Shown one piece after another: positions 16,802 through 25,245 of a DNA stretch of 64,000 bases (its first letter is position 1; every line of letters starts with the position of its first letter). The notes under the pieces are model-generated. The model was not told the DNA's origin and ran no database searches. It worked only from the letters and a program-made list of their open reading frames with translations. The DNA is from Streptomyces sp. S.PNR 29 (GTDB lineage: Bacteria; Actinomycetota; Actinomycetes; Streptomycetales; Streptomycetaceae). A program made the position numbers and the translations under genes. The stretch lies in NCBI RefSeq assembly GCF_030386795.1, contig NZ_JANUQM010000010.1, forward strand, positions 248,001-312,000, in the 5' to 3' direction.

Positions 16802-17633
16802 GGCTGCTGCCCCCTACAAGTGTTCCGGACAGGTGTTCCAGCAGGTGTTCCAGCAGGTGGTCCAGGAGGAGGCCGGCCGCGTCGGGCACTCCCTTGAATC
16901 CCGGGAAGGCGTTGACGTCGACGATCACCGGGCCGCACGGTCCGTCGACGACGTCCACGCCGTAGGCGCAGAGCCCGAAGACGTCCCCCGCGGACCGGGC
17001 CAGCGCGGCCAGTCCGGCGTCCGGGCACAGCGGGCGGCCCAGTTTCTCCGAGAGCGACCGGGCGGGCCAGCGGCGGAGTGTGCCGTGGACGTGGGGCCCG
17101 ACCACGAACAGCTTGCGGTCCCAGCCGTCGCCCGGCACCCGGTCCTGGACCAGCCAGGGACCCGGGCCGTCGATGGGCGGCAGCCCGGCACCGCGTTCGA
17201 GGACCGTCACCCCTTCCCCGAGGCTGCCCAGGGGTGTCTTCACCACCACGGGCCGGTCGGCGGCGAGGGCCGCCACCGCCCGTGGCTCGTGCACGATCCG
17301 CGCTGACGGCACCGGGAGGCCCGCCGCTGCGAGCCGCCGCCAGGTCTCCACCCGGTCGGCGACCACCGCCGTGGCCTCCGGCGCATTGCACCAGGCGGCT
17401 CCCGCAGGGGCACCGGCCCTCGCCGCCTCCGCCGTGGCCGGGTGGACCGAGCGCAGGACGACCAGGTCGGCACCGGCGAAGACGGCCCGGGACAGGGCCT
17501 GCGCCTCCTGCCGGGTCCGGACCCGAGCGCCCAGGGCACGCAGCCCCGCGAGCACGCCCCAGACGACGGAGCGGGGCGTCGGCTTTCTGCCGTGCACCAG
17601 GACGAGCTGCGCGCCGGCCAGGGGCGTGGTCAC
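16698..17633 (-). CDS. RimK/ITPK-like ATP-grasp enzyme (second copy)
   Basis: 311 residues as read. Pre-ATP-grasp part (LVLVHGRKPTPRSVVWGVLAG), ADRVETWRRLAAAGLPVPSA, lysine in PVVVKTPLGSLGEGV, LVQDRVPGDGWDRKLFVVG, and PVIVDVNAFPGFKGVPDAAG. GTG at 17633 overlaps the stop of the first copy (GTGA). The open frame extends 104 bp into the dehydrogenase gene, past the 12-bp repeat array; the last 40 or so residues are Arg/Pro-rich and unlike the family. A one-base change near the repeats would place a TAG stop just before the dehydrogenase ATG, so the tail may be a mutation or a sequencing slip. Confidence 0.82.
   Translation of the reverse strand: MTTPLAGAQLVLVHGRKPTPRSVVWGVLAGLRALGARVRTRQEAQALSRAVFAGADLVVLRSVHPATAEAARAGAPAGAAWCNAPEATAVVADRVETWRRLAAAGLPVPSARIVHEPRAVAALAADRPVVVKTPLGSLGEGVTVLERGAGLPPIDGPGPWLVQDRVPGDGWDRKLFVVGPHVHGTLRRWPARSLSEKLGRPLCPDAGLAALARSAGDVFGLCAYGVDVVDGPCGPVIVDVNAFPGFKGVPDAAGLLLDHLLEHLLEHLSGTLVGGSSHARRDRRCREAGVRLPGAPVPGSGPRGAARLPHS
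16830..16865. repeat. Three tandem 12-bp units inside the second ATP-grasp gene
   Basis: CAGGTGTTCCAG at 16830-16841, the same at 16842-16853, and CAGGTGGTCCAG at 16854-16865; a degenerate copy (CAAGTGTTCCGG) precedes at 16817. On the coding strand they give repeated LLEH units (DHLLEHLLEHL). Being 12 bp they keep the frame, so copy-number change alters only tail length. Confidence 0.85.
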
Positions 17634-18499
17634 GGTGACACCACCTCCGTCAGCCGGGCCGCGACGAGGTCGGCGACCGCGCCGGGAGCCTCGGCGATGC
17701 CCGTGTAGTTCGGGAAGTCGTTGACATCGACCACCAGCGGCCCGTCGGGAGAGGGCAGTACGTCCACGCCGTACAGCTCCAGACCGAAGACGTCCCGGCA
17801 GGCGCGCGCCAGCTCCCCCAGCTCCCTGGTGACCGGCAGACGGACCGGCTCGTCCGCCTGCCCCGGCTTCTCCGGAGCGCGCAGCGGCGAGGGCCGCCGC
17901 ACCGCCCACACCTGCTGCCCCGCCCCGTACAGCTTGACGTCGACCCCCGCCACATCGACGTACTGCTGGGCGAGCACCATGCCCTCGGGCCAGTGAAGCC
18001 GCTCCAGTTCGCGCGGGGAGTCCACCCGCACGATCCCCTGGCCGTTGTCGCCGTACGGGGGCTTCAGCAGCAGCGGCCACGCCGTGGCCGGCAGACCGGC
18101 CAGCGACTCCGGCCGGTCGGCGAGGAACGTACGCGGGGTGGGCACCCCGGCCCGGGCCAGCCGCAGCACGGCGTACGGCTTGTCCCGTACCGCCTGGACG
18201 GCCTCCCAGCGGTTGACCGTGCGCACACCGCGGAGCTCCGCCTGGAGCAGCAGCGACAGGGCGAACGCGTTCCGGGTGCGAGGCACCACGAGATCACCCG
18301 GCCGCAGAGCGGGCGGCGCCCGCCGCCTCTCCCGTATCGGCTCCGGCGCCGCGATTCCCTCCGCCCGCACCTCGGCGACCAGCCGGTCGGCCCGGGCCTG
18401 CACCGCGGGCACGTCCCGCGCCCGCAGCGCGTCGAGCAGGGCGCCGGGCATGCGCTGACCCAGATACCGGGAGTCGGTGAGGACCACCACGCGGTTCAT
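17630..18499 (-). CDS. RimK/ITPK-like ATP-grasp enzyme (first copy)
   Basis: 289 residues. Order of motifs: RNAFALSLLLQAELRGVRTV, DKPYAVLRLARAGVPTPRTF, lysine in PLLLKPPYGDNGQGIVRV, AQQYVDVAGVDVKLYGAG, and PLVVDVNDFPNYTGIAEAPG. The DVN-x-FP metal site is shared with the two other copies; FPNY replaces FPGY/FPGF. ATG at 18499 overlaps the receiver gene stop (ATGA). Upstream-most enzyme of the cluster. Copies 1, 2 and 3 share order of motifs but are strongly diverged, so they probably act on successive substrates (inference). Confidence 0.82.
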   Translation of the reverse strand: MNRVVVLTDSRYLGQRMPGALLDALRARDVPAVQARADRLVAEVRAEGIAAPEPIRERRRAPPALRPGDLVVPRTRNAFALSLLLQAELRGVRTVNRWEAVQAVRDKPYAVLRLARAGVPTPRTFLADRPESLAGLPATAWPLLLKPPYGDNGQGIVRVDSPRELERLHWPEGMVLAQQYVDVAGVDVKLYGAGQQVWAVRRPSPLRAPEKPGQADEPVRLPVTRELGELARACRDVFGLELYGVDVLPSPDGPLVVDVNDFPNYTGIAEAPGAVADLVAARLTEVVSP

Positions 18500-18885
18500 C
18501 TGTCGTCCCTCTGCCCCGCGGCTCCCGCCACGGCGAGCTGCTCGCGGACCGCGCTGCGCAGCGAGGTGACGGTGAACGGCTTGGTCAGGAACGCGTTCGC
18601 GCCGGCGGCCAGGCACTCGGCCCGGTGCTCCGGATCGTCGTACCCGGTCAGCACCACGACCGGCAGCTCCCGGTGGTCCTCCCGCAGCACCCCCAGCAGC
18701 ATCACTCCCGGCAGCCCGGGCAGACCGAGGTCCAGAACCACACAGTCGACGCCGTCCGCCACCGCGATGAACAGCCCCACCTCCCCGTCCTCCGACAGCA
18801 CCACGTCGTGCCCGTCCAGTCGCAGCGCCTTCGCCACCAGGGAGGCGATATGCGGCTCGTCCTCGACGATCAGAATGCGCGACAC
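18496..18885 (-). CDS. Stand-alone receiver-domain response regulator
   Basis: About 129 residues, receiver domain only: RILIVEDEPHIASLVAKAL, phospho-acceptor in CVVLDLGLPGLPG, threonine in VVVLTGYDD, lysine in FLTKPFTVTSL. No DNA-binding or enzymatic output domain follows. I prefer the GTG at 18885, which has AGGA upstream; a GTG at 18927 would add 14 residues of non-conserved sequence. First gene of the overlapping array with the ATP-grasp genes. It may act by protein contact, like CheY, or be phosphorylated by the kinase at the other end of the array (inference). Confidence 0.88.
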   Translation of the reverse strand: MSRILIVEDEPHIASLVAKALRLDGHDVVLSEDGEVGLFIAVADGVDCVVLDLGLPGLPGVMLLGVLREDHRELPVVVLTGYDDPEHRAECLAAGANAFLTKPFTVTSLRSAVREQLAVAGAAGQRDDR

Positions 18886-19037
18886 GATGTCCTGCCGGTG
18901 AACGGGAGAGGGATGGAAGGTGTTCACCAGTCAGCCTGCGTCACTCGCGTGAGGCCGGTGTGAGAGCGGGATGAGCGTCTTCTCATGTGCCGGACGAGTG
19001 CCTTCTCAGCGCCGCCGCCGCGAGGTGCGGCGCCGGT

Positions 19038-20339
19038 TCACCTGCGCAGCCGCTGGTGGGCGGTCTCCGGCAGGCGCAGGTACACCAGCGAGGACAGCAG
19101 GCACAGTACGGCGACGTACCAGGGGAAGAGCCCCGGGTGGCCCAGTTCCTTGAACAGCGTGCCGACGTAGGGGGCCGTGCCACCGAAGAGGGCGACCGTG
19201 AGCGAGTAGGGGAAGCCGATGCCCGCCGCGCGGACCCGGGGCGGGAAGAGCTCGGCGTTCACGGCCGCGCTGATCGAGGTGAAGCCGGTGAGCAGGATCA
19301 TGCCCGCGCACTGCACGAGCAGCAGCACCGCGAACGAGTCGCGCAGGGCGTGCAGCAGCGGGACGGTCAGCAGGGCGAAGCCCAGGCCGAAGAAGAGCAG
19401 GAGGGGACGGCGGCCGAAGCGGTCGGAGAGCAGGCCGCCGAGCGGCTGGAGCAGACCGAAGAAGGCCAGCGAGATCGTGCCCGCGAGCAGTGCGTCGGAC
19501 TTGCCGATGCCGGCGTTGAGTTCGGCGTACGTCGGCAGGTAGGAGGTCCATGTGTAGTAGGCGATGGTGCCGCCCGCCGTGATGCCGCCGATGAGGAGGG
19601 ACTCGCGGGGATGGCGGCGCAGCGCCTCCAGCAGCCGGGGGCGCGGGGCCTGTTGCTGCTCGGTGCTGCGGGTCTCCTGCGCGCCCTGCCGGATCCAGAA
19701 ACCGACCAGGCTGAGGACGGCGCCGAGGACGAACGGTATCCGCCAGCCCCAGCCGTTCATCCGCCCGTCGCTCAGCGTGTCCACGAGCAGGGTCGCGATG
19801 CCGGACGCGACGAGCTGCCCGGCGGTCGTCGACACGTACTGGAAGCTGGAGAACAGTCCGCGACGGCCGGGTCCCGCGGACTCCACCAGGAAGGTCGTCG
19901 ACGCCGCGAACTCGCCTCCCACGGACAGGCCCTGGAGCAGCCGGGCGAGGACCAGGATCACCGGGGACAGGACACCCACCGCCGCGTACGTCGGCGTCAG
20001 CCCGACCAGCAGACTGCTGCCGCCCATCAGCAGGATGGTGACCGTCAGGGCCGCCCGCCGCCCGTGCCGGTCCGCGATGGCGCCCATGACCAACCCGCCT
20101 ACAGGGCGCATGAAGAAGCCCACCGCGAAGACCGCGAACGTCGACAGCAGCGGCACCAGGGAGTTGTCCGCGCTCTTCGGAAAGACCGCGGCGGCGATGT
20201 AGGTGGCCAGAAACGTGTAGGCGTACCAGTCGTACCACTCCACGGCGTTGCCCACGGAGGCGGCGAGGAGCTGGCGTACGGGCCGTTTCGTCGGGTTCTC
20301 GGGGGCGGTCGCTGCCGTGTCCATGTCCGTCACGACCAT
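19038..20339 (-). CDS. MHS-family metabolite:proton symporter (MFS)
   Basis: 433 residues, 12 membrane segments, with the MHS family features: AASVGNAVEWYDWYAYTFLA at the start, GFFMRPVGGLVMGAIADRHGRRAAL as motif A, and LLQGLSVGGEFAASTTFLVE. Such carriers take up alpha-ketoglutarate, citrate, proline or aromatic acids. ATG at 20339 is preceded by GGGGAGGG. Monocistronic, divergent from the phospholipase gene. Substrate not readable. Confidence 0.92.
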   Translation of the reverse strand: MVVTDMDTAATAPENPTKRPVRQLLAASVGNAVEWYDWYAYTFLATYIAAAVFPKSADNSLVPLLSTFAVFAVGFFMRPVGGLVMGAIADRHGRRAALTVTILLMGGSSLLVGLTPTYAAVGVLSPVILVLARLLQGLSVGGEFAASTTFLVESAGPGRRGLFSSFQYVSTTAGQLVASGIATLLVDTLSDGRMNGWGWRIPFVLGAVLSLVGFWIRQGAQETRSTEQQQAPRPRLLEALRRHPRESLLIGGITAGGTIAYYTWTSYLPTYAELNAGIGKSDALLAGTISLAFFGLLQPLGGLLSDRFGRRPLLLFFGLGFALLTVPLLHALRDSFAVLLLVQCAGMILLTGFTSISAAVNAELFPPRVRAAGIGFPYSLTVALFGGTAPYVGTLFKELGHPGLFPWYVAVLCLLSSLVYLRLPETAHQRLRR

Positions 20340-20502
20340 GACCCTCCCCGGCTCCTGGCCCGGCACACCTCCCGTACCGGCGACTTTCACACAAGTGTCA
20401 TCAGCCGCTTCCGCGGCGTTCGGTGTGCCTGAAACACTCCTTCCGCGCAGATTCCGTCACGTTCCGGCCATCCAGCACGTCAGGATGAGAGGTCTGTCCC
20501 CC

Positions 20503-22554
20503 ATGCCCGAAGTCAACCGGCGCCGCTTCCTCCAACTCGCGGGCGCCAGCACGGCGTTCAGCGCGCTGTCGGCCGGCATCCAGCGCGCCGCCGCGCTCCC
20601 GGCCAACCATCGCACGGGCTCCCTCCAGGACGTGGAGCACATCGTCGTCCTGATGCAGGAGAACCGTTCCTTCGACCACTACTTCGGCACGCTGAGGGGC
20701 GTCCGCGGCTTCGGTGACCCACGTCCGGTCACGCTCCAGGACGGCAAGCCGGTCTGGTACCAGCAGGACGCGAACGGCAGGGACGTCCTGCCCTTCCACC
20801 CCGACGCCGACGACCTGGGCATGGCGTTCATCCAGGACCTCCCGCACGGCTGGAACGACGGGCACGCCGCCTTCGACGGGGGCAGGTACGACAAGTGGGT
20901 GCCGTCCAAGGGCTCCACGACCATGGCGTACCTGACCCGCGAGGACATCCCGTTCCACTACGCGCTCGCCGACACCTTCACCGTCTGCGACGCCTACCAC
21001 TGCTCGTTCATCGGCTCCACGGACCCCAACCGCTACTACATGTGGTCGGGTTACACGGGCAACGACGGTCAGGGGGGTGGCCCGGTCCTCGGCAACGACG
21101 AGGTCGGCTACAGCTGGACGACCTACCCCGAGCGGCTGGAGAAGGCCGGGATCTCCTGGAAGATCTACCAGGACGTCGGCGACGGACTCGACGCCAAGGG
21201 CTCCTGGGGCTGGATCGAGGACGCCTACCGCGGCAACTACGGCGACAACTCACTGCTGTACTTCAACCAGTACCGCGACGCCGCGCCCGGCGACCCGCTG
21301 TACGACAAGGCCCGCACCGGCACCGACCACACCAAGGGCGAGGGGTACTTCGACCAGCTCAGGGCGGACGTGAAGAGCGGGAGACTTCCGCAGATCTCCT
21401 GGATCGTCGCCCCCGAGGCCTTCACCGAGCACCCCAACTGGCCCGCGAACTACGGCGCCTGGTACATCGCGCAGGTCCTCGACGCGCTCACCTCGGTGCC
21501 CGAGGTGTGGGCGAGGACGGCCCTGTTCATCACCTACGACGAGAACGACGGCTTCTTCGACCACCTGATCCCCCCGTTCCCGCCCGCCTCCGACGCGCAG
21601 GGCAGGTCCACGGTCGACGTCGGCCCGGACCTGTTCAAGGGGGACAGCAAGAACGTCCCCGGTCCGTACGGGCTCGGCCAGCGCGTGCCGATGCTGGTCG
21701 TCTCGCCCTGGAGCAAGGGCGGTTACGTCTGCTCCGAGACGCTGGACCACACCTCGATCATCCGGTTCATGGAGCGCCGCTTCGGCGTGCGGGAGCCGAA
21801 CATCTCGCCCTGGCGGCGCGCGATCTGCGGCGACCTCACCGCGGCCTTCGACTTCTCCCGCAAGGACACGGCACCGGTCGCCCTCCCGGACACCGACGGC
21901 TACGAGCCGCCGGACCGTGACCGGCACCCCGACTACGTGCCGACGCCGCCCGCCGACCCGGTGCTGCCGAAGCAGGAGCGCGGTCTGCGGCCCGCCCGGC
22001 CGCTGAAGTACGCGCCCTGCACGGACAGCGCGGTCGACGCGGCGGCCGGGAAGGTCACGCTCACCTTCGCCTCCGGCGCCAAGGCCGGTGCCGCCTTCCT
22101 GGTCACCTCCGGCAACCGCACCGACGGCCCCTGGACGTACACCACCGAGGCCGGCAAGAGCGTGGCGGGCACCTGGGACTCCGCGTCCGACGGGGCGTAC
22201 GACCTCACCGTGCACGGTCCGAACGGCTTCGTCCGCGTCTTCAAGGGCTCGCACCAGGCCGTCGGCCCCGAGGTCACCGCCAGGCACACCGGCGACGACA
22301 TCGTGCTGACCCTCACCAACAAGGGCTCCGGCACGGTCCGGCTGAGGATCGTCAACGGCTACGGCGGTCCCGCCTCCACGGTCACCGTGCGCCCCGGCGC
22401 CACGGTGAAGCGCACGGTCGACCTCGCCGCGAGCCGGCGCTGGTACGACCTGACGGTCACCTCCGAGGCCGACCCGGCGTTCCTGCGGCGGTTCGCCGGG
22501 CATGTCGAGAACGGGCGGCCGGGGGTGAGCGACCCGGCGATCATCACCGGGTAG
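20503..22554 (+). CDS. Tat-exported phospholipase C (phosphocholine-specific type)
   Basis: 683 residues. N-terminal twin-arginine signal (NRRRFLQLAGASTAFSAL). Phosphoesterase domain starts with EHIVVLMQENRSFDHYFGTL and contains the family segments GSTDPNRYYMWSG, FITYDENDGFFDHL, and DHTSIIRFMERRFG. After the catalytic part come two repeats of the PLC C-terminal domain (about residues 510-590 and 600-680). ATG at 20503 has GAGAGG 10 nt upstream; ATG at 20485 is possible. It hydrolyses phosphatidylcholine-type lipids outside the cell, giving phosphate and choline. The last 11 bp overlap the convergent DMT gene. Confidence 0.95.
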   Translation: MPEVNRRRFLQLAGASTAFSALSAGIQRAAALPANHRTGSLQDVEHIVVLMQENRSFDHYFGTLRGVRGFGDPRPVTLQDGKPVWYQQDANGRDVLPFHPDADDLGMAFIQDLPHGWNDGHAAFDGGRYDKWVPSKGSTTMAYLTREDIPFHYALADTFTVCDAYHCSFIGSTDPNRYYMWSGYTGNDGQGGGPVLGNDEVGYSWTTYPERLEKAGISWKIYQDVGDGLDAKGSWGWIEDAYRGNYGDNSLLYFNQYRDAAPGDPLYDKARTGTDHTKGEGYFDQLRADVKSGRLPQISWIVAPEAFTEHPNWPANYGAWYIAQVLDALTSVPEVWARTALFITYDENDGFFDHLIPPFPPASDAQGRSTVDVGPDLFKGDSKNVPGPYGLGQRVPMLVVSPWSKGGYVCSETLDHTSIIRFMERRFGVREPNISPWRRAICGDLTAAFDFSRKDTAPVALPDTDGYEPPDRDRHPDYVPTPPADPVLPKQERGLRPARPLKYAPCTDSAVDAAAGKVTLTFASGAKAGAAFLVTSGNRTDGPWTYTTEAGKSVAGTWDSASDGAYDLTVHGPNGFVRVFKGSHQAVGPEVTARHTGDDIVLTLTNKGSGTVRLRIVNGYGGPASTVTVRPGATVKRTVDLAASRRWYDLTVTSEADPAFLRRFAGHVENGRPGVSDPAIITG

Positions 22555-23476
22555 CGGTCGTGAGGTGCCCCGGTTCGGACGGCCGGGGCACCAACGCCGG
22601 TTCGGTCGCCGCCGACCCGGGCTCCAACGCCAGGACCGCGGCCACCGGGTGGTCGTCGTGGGGTGTCGCCCGGCTCAGCAGCACCACGCCCCACGACGCC
22701 AGTGCCGCGCCCGTCAGCGCGAGCAGCACTCCCGCCGCCCCGCCCTGCAGCCGTTCGCCGAGCAGCGACAGCCCGATCACCGCGGCGGCCAGCGGATTCG
22801 CCAGCGTCACCACCGCGAGCGGGGCGCCCAGGCCGCCCCGGTAGGCCGTCTGCGACAGCAGCAGTCCGCCCGTCGCGAAGACCGCGACGAGCAGCGCCAC
22901 CCCGACGACCTGGAGGCTGAGCAGCGGGCCCGAGCGGTCCGTGGCGGCGACCGTCACGGTCTGGGTGAGCGCCGAGGCGACGCCGGAGGCGATCCCGGAC
23001 GCGGTCGCGTGCCGCAGACCGGGCCGGGTGCCGGGCCGCGCCAGCAGGCCGATCAGCGCCGCAGTCCCGCCCGCGACCGCCAGCGCCTCGGACACGCTGA
23101 GCACGTTCTCGGGCGCCGGACCGGACGCCGTGACCAGGAGCGCCGCCAGCCCGAGCAGCGTCAGCGCGGTGCCCCGCCACTCGGCCGCGCTCACCCGCCG
23201 CCCCGCGAGCCGCGCCCCCAGGGGCACCGCGGCGACCAGGGTGAGGGCGCCGAGCGGCTGTACCACGGTGAGCGGGCCGTACTTGAGGGCCACGACGTGC
23301 AGCAGCGCGGCGGAGGCGTTGAGCACGACCGACCACCACCACGCGCCGCTGCCGAACAGCCGCAGCACGCCCGTGCCGGAGGCGCGGGACGCCAGGCGTT
23401 CCTGGGCGACGGCAGCGGTCGCGTAGGCGACGGCGGAGACGAGGGACAGGGCGACGGCGACGAAAGAGGCGTTCAT
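22544..23476 (-). CDS. DMT/EamA-type membrane transporter
   Basis: 310 residues with about ten hydrophobic helices arranged as two five-helix halves (start ALSLVSAVAYATAAVAQERLA; second half LLSQTAYRGGLGAPLAVVTL). This is the actinobacterial DMT family with the conserved AxAQE near the N-terminus and no lipobox. ATG at 23476 overlaps the PAP2 gene stop. The C-terminal 40 residues are hydrophilic. Substrate unknown. Confidence 0.85.
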   Translation of the reverse strand: MNASFVAVALSLVSAVAYATAAVAQERLASRASGTGVLRLFGSGAWWWSVVLNASAALLHVVALKYGPLTVVQPLGALTLVAAVPLGARLAGRRVSAAEWRGTALTLLGLAALLVTASGPAPENVLSVSEALAVAGGTAALIGLLARPGTRPGLRHATASGIASGVASALTQTVTVAATDRSGPLLSLQVVGVALLVAVFATGGLLLSQTAYRGGLGAPLAVVTLANPLAAAVIGLSLLGERLQGGAAGVLLALTGAALASWGVVLLSRATPHDDHPVAAVLALEPGSAATEPALVPRPSEPGHLTTATR

Positions 23477-24270
23477 CGGACCGCCCCCACGAGCGCCTGC
23501 TCCCCGGCCGGTACGAGCCTGTCCTGTCCGCGTCCCGCCGTGGTCACCGCGCGGTGCGGCGGGCGGATCACCGCGAGCGCGAGGCCGAGCAGGGCCGCCG
23601 CCACGATCGCGTCCAGCCAGTAGTGGTTCGCCGTGCCGACGATCACCAGCAGCGTCAGCAACGGATGCAGCAGCCACAGCCGGCGCAGGCGCGAGCGGGT
23701 CGCCACGATCCGGCCGATCGCCACCATCAGCGCCCAGCCGAAGTGCAGCGACGGCATCGCCGCGAACTGGTTCGACAGATGGTCGGTCTGCGGCGGACCG
23801 TACACCGACGGCCCGTACACCCGTGCGGTGTCCACCAGGCCGGTCGCGGCCAGCATGCGCGGCGGGGCGAGCGGGAACAGCAGATGCACCACCAGCGCGG
23901 CGGCGGTGACCGCGGCCAGGACCCGGCGGGCCCAGACGTAGTGTGCCGGACGCCGCAGCCAGAGCCAGATCAGGAAGGCCGCGGTGGCCGGGAAGTGGAC
24001 GGTCGCGTAGTAGGTGTTCGCGACGTGCACCAGGGTGTCGTCGTGCAGCAGCACCGACTGCACCGCGTCCTCGCCGGGCAGATGGACCGCGCGTTCCAGG
24101 TCCCATACGCGGTGCGCGTCGCGGAAGGCCTCGCCGGTGTGGCCCGTCGCCAGTTGCCGGCCGAGCTTGTAGACGAGGAAGAGCCCTGCGACGAGCAGGA
24201 GTTCACGGACGAGCGGCGGCCGCGCTATGGCGCCGTCCTCCGCTTCTGCAGGCTCGGTGCGGGCATTCAT
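23473..24270 (-). CDS. PAP2-superfamily membrane protein (inositol-phosphorylceramide synthase-like)
   Basis: 265 residues with five or six membrane segments. The PAP2 catalytic motifs are NQFAAMPSLHFGWALMV (histidine of the second motif) and GTANHYWLDAIVAA (third motif). The form resembles the actinobacterial PAP2/AUR1-like subgroup that acts on lipid phosphates or moves phospho-head groups. ATG at 24270; the ATGA at the end couples it to the DMT transporter. Possibly controlled by the TetR regulator transcribed in the opposite direction. Confidence 0.88.
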   Translation of the reverse strand: MNARTEPAEAEDGAIARPPLVRELLLVAGLFLVYKLGRQLATGHTGEAFRDAHRVWDLERAVHLPGEDAVQSVLLHDDTLVHVANTYYATVHFPATAAFLIWLWLRRPAHYVWARRVLAAVTAAALVVHLLFPLAPPRMLAATGLVDTARVYGPSVYGPPQTDHLSNQFAAMPSLHFGWALMVAIGRIVATRSRLRRLWLLHPLLTLLVIVGTANHYWLDAIVAAALLGLALAVIRPPHRAVTTAGRGQDRLVPAGEQALVGAVR

Positions 24271-24342
24271 CCCCCGGCCCCTTCACTGGCGGTGGTGCGT
24301 GCGGTGATCGACGCCTGCGGTGGTACGGGCATGACTCGATCC

Positions 24343-24410
24343 ATCGATACGATCGCGTATCGATACGCCAGTGTACCGATACGACCGCGTACCGGTACAC
24401 TGGCGTATCG
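24343..24410. promoter_or_regulatory. Nested inverted repeats between PAP2 and TetR genes (likely operators)
   Basis: The perfect 18-bp arms CGATACGCCAGTGTACCG (24361-24378) and its reverse complement (24393-24410) are separated by 14 bp. A second inverted repeat, ATCGATACG-ATCG-CGTATCGAT, spans 24343-24364 and shares the CGATACG core; GTACCGGTAC is a further small palindrome inside (24389-24398). Such repeated palindromes between divergent genes beside a TetR gene are the usual arrangement of its operators. Binding is inferred. Confidence 0.7.
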
Positions 24411-24487
24411 ATTGACGTACGACACACTGGGAAGCGGGCCCTCGGCCCGTGGAAACCGACCCGGGACACCGACAAGGAGCAGATCCG

Positions 24488-25102
24488 ATGACGTCGCAGG
24501 CCGCGGACGGACCGGAGACGGTCGCCGCCTCGCGCCGCTCCAAGCTCACGCCCGAGCGTGAGCAGGAGTTCTTCGACGCCGTCCTGGAGCAGATCCGCGA
24601 GTGCGGATACGAGGCCGTCACCATGGAGGGCGTCGCCGCCAGCACGCGCTGCAGCAAGTCCACGCTCTACCGGCAGTGGAAGACCAAGCCCCAGTTCGTG
24701 GTGGCCGCCCTGCGCTCGCGACGCCGGTCGCGTCTCGTCGGCATCGACACCGGATCGCTCGCCGGGGACCTGCGTGAGGCGGCACGCGCCGTGGGCCGGT
24801 GGTCGATGGACGACACCAAGATGCTGCAGGCGCTGGGCCACGCCGTCACCTCGGACGAGGACCTGGCGCGGGCGCTGCGCGAGGCTCTGGTCGACCCGGA
24901 GATCGAGGCGCTGCGGGAGATCCTGCGGCGCGGGGTCGAGCGCGGCGAGATCAGCGCCGGTCATCCGGCGCTGGAGTACATCCCGGCGCAGATGTTCGGC
25001 GTCGTGCGGGCCCGGCCCGTCGTGGACGGGGAGTACGCCGACCCCGACTATCTGGTCCGCTTCGTGGAGGCCGCCGTGCTGCCGACGCTCGGGCTCACCT
25101 GA
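24488..25102 (+). CDS. TetR-family transcriptional regulator
   Basis: 204 residues. N-terminal HTH within QIRECGYEAVTMEGVAASTR followed by CSKSTLYRQWKTKPQF; the C-terminal part is a TetR_C ligand domain. ATG at 24488 with AAGGAG upstream. It faces away from the PAP2-DMT pair across the inverted repeats and probably represses both itself and that pair. Ligand unknown. Confidence 0.93.
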   Translation: MTSQAADGPETVAASRRSKLTPEREQEFFDAVLEQIRECGYEAVTMEGVAASTRCSKSTLYRQWKTKPQFVVAALRSRRRSRLVGIDTGSLAGDLREAARAVGRWSMDDTKMLQALGHAVTSDEDLARALREALVDPEIEALREILRRGVERGEISAGHPALEYIPAQMFGVVRARPVVDGEYADPDYLVRFVEAAVLPTLGLT

Positions 25103-25180
25103 GACTCAGGGCGCCGTCCAAGGGATGACTGGACGGTGACCTGTCCGCGCCGCACCGTGGGGACGGGGGCGGCGCGCCCC

Positions 25181-25227
25181 CGGCCGGGTGGGGTTCCTCT
25201 TGAGCGGAGGGGCGCCCCGCCCGGCCG
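25181..25227. terminator. Stem-loop between convergent TetR and DUF2510 genes
   Basis: Arms CGGCCGGGTGGGG (25181-25193) and CCCCGCCCGGCCG (25215-25227) pair over 13 positions with one G-U, loop of 21 nt. A smaller GC hairpin (25165-25181) precedes. Placed between two converging genes, so it may end transcription from both sides; there is no U-tract. Confidence 0.5.
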
Positions 25228-25245
25228 GCTCATGCCGGGGGCGGA

